Assembly: GCA_050014415.1 (NCBI GenBank) | Contig: JBEKDJ010000067.1 | Coordinates: 1 to 18,029 of the forward strand | Reading direction: 5' to 3' | Source: JBEKDJ01 sp050014415 | GTDB lineage: Bacteria; Desulfobacterota; BSN033; UBA1163 | Length of the DNA stretch: 18,029 bases | Shown here: in pieces, positions 7,218 through 14,605 of the stretch | Layout of the letters: every line of letters starts with the position of its first letter | How positions within the stretch are numbered: position 1 is the stretch's first letter | Notes under the pieces: model-generated | What the model saw: the letters and a program-made list of their open reading frames with translations, nothing else | The model's database searches: none | Told to the model about the DNA's origin: nothing | Position numbers and translations under genes: made by a program

Positions 7218-7825
7218 CAGTAATCCGGCAGATAGTAGACCGAAGGCTCGGTTCCCAATTCCGGATTGAGCGTATAGCCCCTCCGGAGTGCGATCAACCT
7301 CGATACCTCACTGTTGGAGTCATCCAGATCTCCGAAGGTTCTGGCATTGGCAATGCAGGACGTTACGCAGGCAGGCTGTAACCCTTTCTCGATCCGTTTC
7401 AAGCAGAAGTCGCACTTCTCTACCGCGCCCCGCCGGTGCTTCTTTTTACCCTTCTTTTCATAGGGGGTTTCAGCCCCTTTCACATAGGCCTTGATTTCGT
7501 CAAGGAAGTAACGGGTCCCGTAGGGGCAGGTCACCACGCAGTACTGGCATCCCATACATTTCTCGGAATCAACGACGACGATCCCGTCTTCCCGCCGGTT
7601 CGTCGCTCCCGTTGGACACTGTTTCTCACACTCCGGTTTTCCGCAGTGCATGCACGTTACCGGCAAAAAACCCAGTTTGCTGTGGGGATACTTACCCACC
7701 TCGAATTTGAAGACACGGTTGAAGAGAACTCCTTTGGAAGTGGCATGCTCTGCCCGGCAGGCGACCGTACAGGTATCGCATCCAATGCATCTCTTCAGAT
7801 CGATCACCATCCCATACTTAGCCAT
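7217..7825 (-). CDS. Four-cluster [4Fe-4S] ferredoxin subunit (PsrB/DmsB/NrfC type)
   Basis: The 202-residue protein contains sixteen Cys in the standard four-cluster arrangement: 13, 16, 19, 23; 58, 61, 66, 70; 90, 93, 96, 100; 138, 141, 153, 157. That places it between a molybdopterin catalytic subunit and a membrane quinone site. There is no Tat signal, so it is cytoplasmic. The start overlaps the end of the catalytic gene by 8 bp and the stop overlaps the anchor gene by one base, a tightly coupled operon. A basic insert around 124-133 (several Lys and Arg) separates the third and fourth cluster regions. Unlike AthS upstream, it lacks a C-terminal extra domain and keeps all four clusters, so the two ferredoxins are not interchangeable copies. 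Confidence 0.9.
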   Translation of the reverse strand: MAKYGMVIDLKRCIGCDTCTVACRAEHATSKGVLFNRVFKFEVGKYPHSKLGFLPVTCMHCGKPECEKQCPTGATNRREDGIVVVDSEKCMGCQYCVVTCPYGTRYFLDEIKAYVKGAETPYEKKGKKKHRRGAVEKCDFCLKRIEKGLQPACVTSCIANARTFGDLDDSNSEVSRLIALRRGYTLNPELGTEPSVYYLPDY

Positions 7826-10472
7826 TTTTCTCTCCCCTGAGCCTTCTGATCTTCACCCTCGGCCCTACGTCAATCGTTCCACTCAGAGGATCCAATCCCA
7901 CATTCTCTTTGGAAGTCATTAAGACATTGAACGGCGGCCCCTCCTTTGCAACAGGATTCATCTGGATGGTGCCCCTTCCATAGCATCCCGGGATGCCTAC
8001 GACCTCCGGGTGAATCAGCTCGGTCAATTTGGCTCTTCCCTTCGTTTTTCCGTATCGAGACTCCACTTCCACCCAATCTCCTTCTTTAATCCCTTTCTGC
8101 TTCGCTGTCTCTGTGTTGATATGGATGAACATCTCATAAGGATCCGTCTCCCGGAGTTCCGCCAACCATGGATTCTCTTGAGTTCCTCCCGTAGCAAAAG
8201 GCATGAACGGACTCTTCCAGTTGGCCACCCAGAGGTCGAACTCTGGAGGAGCGTCAAACTCATTGTTCGGTATCCAGTGGGGAATGGGCTCGAAGTAGGC
8301 GAAGAAACTCTCCATCTCCTCTTCCTTCCATCCCGGGACCTTCACGTGATGTTTCTTCAGATTCTCCCGGAGGGTGTCTCCTGTTTTCTTTGTGTGTTCA
8401 AAGTAAATCGGATGCCTCGTCTTATTGTCAGGCCAATAGTAGTAATTGTAGCCTTCCTTTCCTGTGGCAGTAAATCTATAAAGGGCACCCTTTTCGAGCC
8501 CTTCATCAAAGCTGTGTTCATCCCCGAAGATCTGTTTGATTCTCCTGTCGATGATTTCATCAAAGGCATAACGTTTGTCGAGATCAAGCTTTCGCTCCTC
8601 GGTCAGCATGAAGGTGTGATTGATAACATCGTTCAAACCGCCCTTCCCTTTCAGGAACCCTGCCCGCTCGGCCAGATCGATGATGATCTCATCGATCTGC
8701 ATCGTATTAAACAGTGACTTCACAGGGTTCCGACAGAGGGCCATCTCCAGACCGCGCACATCGTCGGCAATCGATTGGTGGACAACCAGATAGAACCGGC
8801 AGAACTTTCTTTCGAGAAAATAGGACTCCGGAAGAACAATATCAGCCATCATGGTTGTCTCATCAAATTGCGTGGAGATGGCTACAATGAATGGAACCTT
8901 TTTGAACGCCTCGATGAAGACCTCCGCGTCACAGATCGCCCGGATCGGATTGGCACCGCAGATCAGGAAGGCCTCAATGGGAAAGGTAAGATAATATTCC
9001 TTCGGATCGAGGATGGCCCTGACAGCAAGGTGAGGAGCAGTGTGCTTGGTGGGATAAAACTCAGCCATATCGACGTGGTCGGGTGGAAACTTCCACGGAA
9101 CGCCGATGGCCTCGAGAATGGGCTTAACAATGCCGTCCTCATTCGGTCTGAGAACCTCTGCGCAAGGACCTGGGTTTCGATTTCCAGTTGCACCCCCGGG
9201 CACTTCCATGGCGCCCACCAGCAGGTTGATCATCTTTGTAGCCAGGTCGAAGTACATACCCCCCTTATGTGAAACAGCACCCCGGCCCGATCCTGCAATC
9301 TGTGCGGGCCTCAAAGGGAAGGTGAAGCCATCGATCATGATGGTTGAACCGATCATCGCATGATCAACGAACTCCCGTGTTGTGACACGGATGGTTTCTG
9401 CAGGGACAGAGGTGATCTTCTCAGCCCATTCCGGTGTATATTCTTTCATCCGTTCCTTGATCAACTGAAGGGCAGGCTTTGCACGAACACCCTCTGCAGC
9501 ATATTCTCCTTCCAGGGCATAATCTTTAAACGAAGGATCATCAAAAGTCTTTGCCTTTCCATCCACCGGGTCCCAAAGAAGGGGCTTCTTTGACTTGGGA
9601 TCTCTGACATAGTAGCCATCCGGACCGATGAGATAGGGTCCATTCGTCCGGTTCTTGATAAACCACTCGTCAAATTTGCCGATTTCGTAAAGGATTGTAT
9701 GGATCATCGAAAGGGCAAAAGCAAGTTCAGTCCCGGGTCGAATGGGTATCCAGCGATATCCCTTTGAGGCCTCCACAGAACATCGGGGATCAAGGGTGAC
9801 GAGTTTCATCCCCTTTTCAACGGCGTCGATGAATCTGCGGGTAGCTCCGGGAGTGGCTACGTTGGGACCAACCGTCCTTCCGGGAGCGATGAGGTAATGA
9901 CAATGTTGAAGATCTGAGATGTATTCCGGGTGCTGGCCATGAACCAGGTTGGCTGCATAGTGGATGGAGCACGTCGGTCCATGAGAACCAACGACATTAG
10001 GTGTTCCAAAGGCCTCGGCAAAGATCTGTCCAGGCACCTCATAGTTCGTGGCCCGCTCCACTTCCTTCGGGGTGATGAAGAGGCTTTCCGCACACCCCCA
10101 GCCCTCCCACACCAGAAGCTTCCGCGGATCTTCTTCACGAATCTTCTTGAACTTCTCTGCAACGGTGTTGAGGGCTTCCTCCCAGGTGATCTCCACCCAG
10201 CCAGGATCGATATCCGGTCCCTTCTCAGGGTTCGTCCGCTTCAAAGGGCCTTTCACCCGGTAAGGGTTGTACAAACCCATAATCGATGAGATGGAACGGA
10301 TGCAGATCTTCCCCAGATTGGTCGGACAATCTGGGTTGCCCACAATATTGGTGACAATTCCATCTTCAATGTGAACGAGCGTGCCATCATCGGCCTGCAT
10401 GCACATCATGCAGAAGCTGGGAATCCAACGATCCTCGGACTCCCTCGGGCTCTCCTGGGTCAATTCTGACAA
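7818..10472 (-). CDS. Molybdopterin oxidoreductase catalytic subunit of NrfD-linked complex
   Basis: The likely start is the TTG at 10470-10472, which follows AAGGAGG by 7-8 bases, giving 884 residues. A longer reading from TTG at 10508 has no ribosome binding site. The protein is a DMSO-reductase superfamily enzyme: N-terminal cluster region (C21, C24, C57), central Mo domains, and a C-terminal pterin-binding domain with GDWVEVESRYGKTKGRA and the PGCYGRG stretch. The usual third cluster Cys is Asp29 in CMMCMQADDG, and an extra Cys49 lies nearby. Cys168 in GPTCSIHYA is a plausible Mo ligand. There is no Tat signal. Together with the downstream ferredoxin and NrfD genes it forms a quinone-linked complex. 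The substrate is unknown; oxidation or reduction of a hydroxylated aromatic is suggested only by neighbours. Confidence 0.85.
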   Translation of the reverse strand: MSELTQESPRESEDRWIPSFCMMCMQADDGTLVHIEDGIVTNIVGNPDCPTNLGKICIRSISSIMGLYNPYRVKGPLKRTNPEKGPDIDPGWVEITWEEALNTVAEKFKKIREEDPRKLLVWEGWGCAESLFITPKEVERATNYEVPGQIFAEAFGTPNVVGSHGPTCSIHYAANLVHGQHPEYISDLQHCHYLIAPGRTVGPNVATPGATRRFIDAVEKGMKLVTLDPRCSVEASKGYRWIPIRPGTELAFALSMIHTILYEIGKFDEWFIKNRTNGPYLIGPDGYYVRDPKSKKPLLWDPVDGKAKTFDDPSFKDYALEGEYAAEGVRAKPALQLIKERMKEYTPEWAEKITSVPAETIRVTTREFVDHAMIGSTIMIDGFTFPLRPAQIAGSGRGAVSHKGGMYFDLATKMINLLVGAMEVPGGATGNRNPGPCAEVLRPNEDGIVKPILEAIGVPWKFPPDHVDMAEFYPTKHTAPHLAVRAILDPKEYYLTFPIEAFLICGANPIRAICDAEVFIEAFKKVPFIVAISTQFDETTMMADIVLPESYFLERKFCRFYLVVHQSIADDVRGLEMALCRNPVKSLFNTMQIDEIIIDLAERAGFLKGKGGLNDVINHTFMLTEERKLDLDKRYAFDEIIDRRIKQIFGDEHSFDEGLEKGALYRFTATGKEGYNYYYWPDNKTRHPIYFEHTKKTGDTLRENLKKHHVKVPGWKEEEMESFFAYFEPIPHWIPNNEFDAPPEFDLWVANWKSPFMPFATGGTQENPWLAELRETDPYEMFIHINTETAKQKGIKEGDWVEVESRYGKTKGRAKLTELIHPEVVGIPGCYGRGTIQMNPVAKEGPPFNVLMTSKENVGLDPLSGTIDVGPRVKIRRLRGEKNG

Positions 10473-10534
10473 TGTGTTTCCTCCTTCTGATCTGAATGGA
10501 AGTCTCAATGCATTTCAATAGGAAGCTAATATTA

Positions 10535-10563
10535 AGAATAACGGATCATCCCCACATCGTCAA
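10535..10563 (-). promoter_or_regulatory. Sigma-70-type promoter for the NrfD-linked molybdoenzyme operon
   Basis: On the minus strand, TTGACG (10558-10563) is separated by exactly 17 bases from TATTCT (10535-10540). Transcription would start near 10528, leaving a leader of about 55 bases before the TTG start at 10472. The promoter lies after the hairpin that ends the upstream gene, supporting an independent operon. Confidence 0.5.
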
Positions 10564-10651
10564 TACGAGGTGTACCGACTACAAGACGTCATTTGGATTC
10601 TTGCAAAAGAAAACAATCTCCGCATCGGTGGGGAGGTAAGCGGAGGAGATA

Positions 10652-10688
10652 GGAAGCCCCTCATATGAAACATCTCCGAGGGGCTTCC
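10652..10688 (-). terminator. Hairpin after the first binding-protein gene
   Basis: GGAAGCCCCTC (10652-10662) and GAGGGGCTTCC (10678-10688) form a perfect 11-bp stem with a 15-base loop, beginning six bases after the stop codon of the binding-protein gene. No T-run follows, so it may stop transcription with a cofactor or protect the 3' end of the message. Confidence 0.55.
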
Positions 10689-10694
10689 TCCTGA

Positions 10695-11999
10695 TCAAGG
10701 TCTGGGGATGGGAAAAACCAGGCTGGCCGTTTTCTTGATCTCAGGATACTGATTATTCTCAACGATCTCTAGCTCCCAGGGCCACGTCTTCCCCTTCACC
10801 CACTGTCCCCCGACGAGAGGGGTCCTCGAGAAATTTTCTCTTCCATATTTGATCGGTCCGACAATGGTGTTGAGATTGGTCTGAGCGATGGCCTCCCTGA
10901 CCTTCTCCTTGTTGAGAGTTCCGGCTCTATTCAGAACATCGGCGGCAACCTCATAAACGGCATATTTGAAGCCCAGGGGTTGTGTCCACTGCCTTCCTGT
11001 TTTCTCGGTCCAGGCGTCACAGAGGGCCTTTGCACTATACCCTGCTAGAGAAGACTTAAAGGGGTGATTGGGACTCCACCAGATACAGGTGGTGAGCCCA
11101 TTAGCCAAATTCCCACCCAGTGCTTGAACTGCCGATGGGAAGAGGATGGGTTTCCCATGGGTTGACATCTTCGGGATGAATCCCTGTTGATAGCACTGCC
11201 GCCAAGCGGAAGCAAAATCAGGCGGGGGCTGCACACCTGTCAGGATATCTACCTTTTCTTTCTTCCAGAGGTCGATGAACGAGGTGTAGTCCATTGTCCC
11301 TTTTGGAAACCTTCCTGCGTCCACCACCTTATATCCTTTTTCAAGAAGGCGCTTGGTAAACATCTCCGCATAGGTCTTGCCATCTGGGTCATTTGGCCAT
11401 AGCCCGCCAACAACCTTCCCCGTCTTATCGGCGACGCTATCCCACATCGAGATGAAAGACTCCACGATCTGAGGCACAGAGAAATGAAAATGAAACGCCC
11501 ATTTGTAAGGCCCTCCTGTGAGCCAGGATTCGATGGGTGCATCGGAGGAGATGCAAGGGACTTGATACCGTTCACACATTGCCCCGACCGGGTTCACGGT
11601 ATCCGGAGTATGGAGCACGATCATCAGATCGACATCGTCCTGAAGAACCAGTTTGGATGCTACGTCGCCAGCCTTGGTAGGATCACTCTCGGTATCCATC
11701 ATCTTGATCCGAACAGGTAACTTCTTACCCGCCTCCTTGATGAATATACCCCCGTCCTTGTTGATCTCCGCAAGGGCCCGTTCATCGATCCACGGAGACG
11801 CTTCACCGAAGGCGGAGATGGGGCCCGAGGTGGGATTGGGCCGACCGATCAAAATGTAATCCCGCTTCTCGGCGGCCTGGATGGGCCTTCCGAGGGAAGC
11901 CACACTCAGGGCTGCTCCTGTATAGGTGACTTTCCTGATAAACTCTCTGCGGGTTATGCCGGTTTTTGCACGGCTCTTGCTTCTGGGGTTATCCTTCAT
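10695..11999 (-). CDS. Tat-exported branched-chain amino acid-type ABC substrate-binding protein (copy A)
   Basis: The preferred start is the ATG at 11997-11999, six to seven bases after AAGGAGGT, giving 434 residues; an upstream ATG at 12044 would add 15 residues and has no such site. The N terminus carries a twin-arginine motif TRREFIRK (16-23), a hydrophobic segment and an Ala-rich cleavage region near 40-43. The mature part is a LivK-like periplasmic binding protein: ILIGRPNPTSGPISAF, INKDGGI, DTESDPTKAGDVASKLV, and LWPNDPDGK in the second lobe. It is a close paralogue of the protein encoded at 14606-15898. No permease or ATPase gene is in the window. Such solitary family members near catabolic genes often bind aromatic acids, but the ligand cannot be read from sequence. 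Confidence 0.85.
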   Translation of the reverse strand: MKDNPRSKSRAKTGITRREFIRKVTYTGAALSVASLGRPIQAAEKRDYILIGRPNPTSGPISAFGEASPWIDERALAEINKDGGIFIKEAGKKLPVRIKMMDTESDPTKAGDVASKLVLQDDVDLMIVLHTPDTVNPVGAMCERYQVPCISSDAPIESWLTGGPYKWAFHFHFSVPQIVESFISMWDSVADKTGKVVGGLWPNDPDGKTYAEMFTKRLLEKGYKVVDAGRFPKGTMDYTSFIDLWKKEKVDILTGVQPPPDFASAWRQCYQQGFIPKMSTHGKPILFPSAVQALGGNLANGLTTCIWWSPNHPFKSSLAGYSAKALCDAWTEKTGRQWTQPLGFKYAVYEVAADVLNRAGTLNKEKVREAIAQTNLNTIVGPIKYGRENFSRTPLVGGQWVKGKTWPWELEIVENNQYPEIKKTASLVFPIPRP

Positions 12000-12036
12000 A
12001 GCTGATACCTCCTTTTCAGGTTTAAATTCTAAAGTC

Positions 12037-12057
12037 AAAAACACCCATTTGGGCGTT
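12037..12057 (-). terminator. Possible intrinsic terminator ahead of the first binding-protein gene
   Basis: On the minus strand AACGCCC, loop AAAT, then GGGTGTT form a seven-pair stem (one G-U) running directly into five T residues. It lies about 40 bases upstream of the binding-protein start. It could end transcription from the amidohydrolase genes, or act as an attenuator in the leader of copy A. The stem is short. Confidence 0.4.
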
Positions 12058-12137
12058 GTCTTTAAACATCCTCAGAATTCAAAACCCGGCCCTTTCAACT
12101 TTTTATTGCAACAAACAGTCTGATTCTTCTTTTCGCT

Positions 12138-12265
12138 TCAGCGGATTCTGAGGAGCTTGCTCGCACTCCCTCCCAATATCTTTAGCATGTCTTTCTCTGG
12201 GATATCCAACGCTTTAACGCCGGCAGGGTTGTTTGGATGATATCCTCGTCTGATGAGGGGGACTT
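12138..12265 (-). pseudogene. C-terminal relic of a third ACMSD-type amidohydrolase
   Basis: A minus-strand reading ending at the TGA 12138-12140 encodes NPAGVKALDIPEKDMLKILG followed by GSASKLLRIR. This parallels the C terminus of the intact amidohydrolase at 13455 (SGIQSMNIPAEEKAKILGGN then AKRLLKID). Further upstream the match continues only after a one-base frameshift (DEDIIQT, compared with GEDFIRT), and a stop then closes that frame. Nothing else of the gene is left. It is the remnant of a third copy lying directly behind the first intact amidohydrolase gene, and accounts for part of the 333-bp gap 12000-12332. Confidence 0.6.
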
Positions 12266-12332
12266 TCAAATGGTTAAACAGTTGCCGAACCCTCGGGTTT
12301 GCGGTAGATACCCGCGGTCATCCCTTTTTGTC

Positions 12333-13349
12333 TTACACGATCCCGATTCGCTGCGCGTTCAGGTAGCAGATTTTCTCCTTTTCTCCCTGAGAGATTGGTA
12401 ATCCTTCAATGAATCGAATGCACTCGTCTGGGTCCTCATAGGGATAATCGGTGGACAGAAGGATTCTGTCAATGCCCATTGCCTCATAGGTACACAGGAA
12501 GGCCCCCTTGAAGTAGTTTCCACTCGTCGTCACATACATATTCTCTCTGAGATACTCACTGGGCCGCTTGGCCAAGTCGGGTCGCGCAGCGGCATCGATC
12601 CAAGGCCTTTCATATGCAAAATCGATTCGTTTCATCAAGAACGGCAGTCCCTCCCCCAGATGACCCAGGACCACCTTCAGGCGGGGATACTGATCAAATG
12701 CGCCGCTGTAAACCAGGCGCATCATGCATAAGGCCGTTTCGATCCCAAATCCGAAGGGGGGTCCTCCCAGTGCATATCCGTAAGCTCTCAACTGAGGGAT
12801 GGCTGGCACAGTGGGATGAAGATAGATGAATGCATTCAGCTTCTCCACTTTCTCGAGGATCGGCCAATACTTCCTATCATCCAGGTAGCTGTCCCCGTAA
12901 TTGGAATTCGTCTTCCATCCCTTGAAGCCAAGATCTTCCACTGCCCTCTCGAGCTCATCTGCAGCCCCTTCGGGGTCTTTCGGTGCAAGGGTCGCAAACC
13001 CGACGAAACGATCTGGATACTTGCGGATCGCCTTCGCTAACAGGTCATTTGCATTCTTAGCAAGGGCCGCCCCGGTGGTTGGATCCAAGCGCTCAACTCC
13101 AGGGGTCGTTAAAGAGAGACATTGCACATCAATTCCCGCGGCGTCCATGTTCTTCAGTCTATTCTCTTCAAGATCAAGAAGTTTATTAAGGAGAGGATCC
13201 CCGATAGGCTCTCCCGTATCTGCCGTGTACCATAACCGGCGATTCTTAGTTCCCGGGTCGTCCGCATATCGGGGGTAGTCTTTATGTTCATAAAGTGCCT
13301 GAATAAACTCCTTTGTGGTGAAATGAGCTTCCAGATCAATTCTCTTCAT
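12333..13349 (-). CDS. Amidohydrolase-family decarboxylase, resorcylate / dihydroxybenzoate decarboxylase type
   Basis: This 338-residue protein (family usual about 325-340) fits the ACMSD-like amidohydrolase-2 group. The N terminus IDLEAHF gives the Glu-x-His pair (E7, H9) typical of gamma-resorcylate and 2,3-dihydroxybenzoate decarboxylases rather than the His-x-His of hydrolases. Further recognisable sites are H178 in YLHP, H230 in LGHLGE, TTSGNYF (274-280) and D301 in LLSTDYPYE. These metal and catalytic positions all appear intact. Family members remove CO2 nonoxidatively from hydroxybenzoates, using a divalent metal in the cytoplasm. An AGGAAA-type ribosome binding site precedes the ATG. 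Gene context with a transhydroxylase/resorcinol-hydroxylase-like enzyme suggests it produces resorcinol or a trihydroxybenzene. That is inference; hydrolase or hydratase activity is also possible in this family. Confidence 0.8.
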   Translation of the reverse strand: MKRIDLEAHFTTKEFIQALYEHKDYPRYADDPGTKNRRLWYTADTGEPIGDPLLNKLLDLEENRLKNMDAAGIDVQCLSLTTPGVERLDPTTGAALAKNANDLLAKAIRKYPDRFVGFATLAPKDPEGAADELERAVEDLGFKGWKTNSNYGDSYLDDRKYWPILEKVEKLNAFIYLHPTVPAIPQLRAYGYALGGPPFGFGIETALCMMRLVYSGAFDQYPRLKVVLGHLGEGLPFLMKRIDFAYERPWIDAAARPDLAKRPSEYLRENMYVTTSGNYFKGAFLCTYEAMGIDRILLSTDYPYEDPDECIRFIEGLPISQGEKEKICYLNAQRIGIV

Positions 13350-13454
13350 CTTTCCTGTTTCCTTCCTGTTGAGTGTAACACTCTGTTGGTTTCAAGCCCT
13401 CTTCCGCTTTTCGTGACTTCATCCTTGATGTCCGGCGAAAAAAGTGACAGCTGT

Positions 13455-14411
13455 TCAGTCGATCTTAAGAAGTCTTTTTGCGTTTCCTCCCAGTATCTTT
13501 GCCTTCTCCTCCGCCGGAATATTCATCGATTGAATACCGCTCAGATTTGTCCGAATGAAATCCTCACCTGCTTCCGCACCAAATGGATAATCGGATCCAT
13601 ACATCATCCGGTCAGGCCCAAAAAAGGCATAACCGCATGGATAGGCAGCCAATGTTCCGTCGACCGCCGTATCCCCGTAGAGATTCTTCCAGTATTCGGT
13701 GATGGGTCGGGGTACCTTGTCCTTCAAAAGGCGAACAAAATTCTGTTCGATTCGTCGAACAAAGAAGGGAAACATGGCCCCTAAGTGATGCATGACAATC
13801 TTCATCGTGGGAAAACGATCAATCACCCCTCCTAAGATAAGTCTCCACACCGCCTGAGTGGTATCAAAAGGCCATCCGAAAATCTGCATCATCCTCCATC
13901 CCTTGTCCATATCGACCAAAGGGTAAGACTCCCAATGGGTCGGATGGATCAGGATGGGCAGATCATGTTTGACCACTTTCTCATAAAATGGAAAATACTC
14001 TGGAGAATCGAGTCCCTTTCCATTCTGGTTTGATGCTATCGTGATGCCACGACAGTCGAGCTCATTGATGGAACGGTCGAGCTCCTTCATTGCGCTCTTT
14101 ACATCAAGGAGAGAAAAAATACAGATGTTGATGAATCTCTTGGGGTAGGCCCTGCAGACGGCGTAATTGTCATTATTCGAAAGCCGACAGATCTCTGCCG
14201 CATCCTCCGAACCAAAACCAAGGAGAACGGGCGTGGTCTGGCTCAAGGCCTGTATGTTCACTCCGTACTTATCCATGAGCTTCAAACGGACCTCAGGGTC
14301 TCCGTTTTCTACGGGATATGGAAACTGTTTACCTGGGCCGTAATACCTGGCACTTGTCAGCATTTCAGCCGCGGATTTTGCAATGTGATGAGAATAGACA
14401 TCGATGATCAT
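13455..14411 (-). CDS. ACMSD-type amidohydrolase-family protein, variant metal site
   Basis: The 318-residue protein is a second member of the amidohydrolase-2 family. Recognisable sites are H156 in ILIHPTH, H208/H209 in VMHHLG and D274 in YGSDYPFG. The N-terminal motif IDVYSHH has Tyr6 where the first metal-binding His of IDxHxH normally lies, with His8 kept, so the metal site is altered. It is only distantly similar to the adjacent copy, which uses Glu-x-His. A GGGAGG ribosome binding site lies a few bases ahead of the ATG at 14409-14411. It is probably transcribed from the IclR side with the neighbouring genes. A decarboxylase or hydrolase acting on a ring-derived or cyclic ketone intermediate is plausible; the reaction cannot be specified. 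Confidence 0.75.
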   Translation of the reverse strand: MIIDVYSHHIAKSAAEMLTSARYYGPGKQFPYPVENGDPEVRLKLMDKYGVNIQALSQTTPVLLGFGSEDAAEICRLSNNDNYAVCRAYPKRFINICIFSLLDVKSAMKELDRSINELDCRGITIASNQNGKGLDSPEYFPFYEKVVKHDLPILIHPTHWESYPLVDMDKGWRMMQIFGWPFDTTQAVWRLILGGVIDRFPTMKIVMHHLGAMFPFFVRRIEQNFVRLLKDKVPRPITEYWKNLYGDTAVDGTLAAYPCGYAFFGPDRMMYGSDYPFGAEAGEDFIRTNLSGIQSMNIPAEEKAKILGGNAKRLLKID

Positions 14412-14605
14412 TTACCTCTTCCTCCCTTTTTTTGCGGCCAACTTAGTACCGTCACGGACTGGCACCATTATGTCCGTTCCCTCTACTCTTGTTCCATAAA
14501 CTGGCTGCGAAGGCTAATCTTTTTCATGACGATTCCCCTGCTCTCTAAGAATCTATTTCCTTTTTGGATGTTTCTTAAGATCCTGCTTCAAAGGTTTACG
14601 GGCAT

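Noticed and set aside
8010..8717. 235-codon plus-strand ORF
   Set aside because: It is antisense to the second molybdoenzyme; the opposite frame is clearly the coding one.
13371..13393. Small hairpin GAGTGTAACACTC between the amidohydrolase genes
   Set aside because: Only a five-pair stem with no T-run; too weak to call a terminator or operator.
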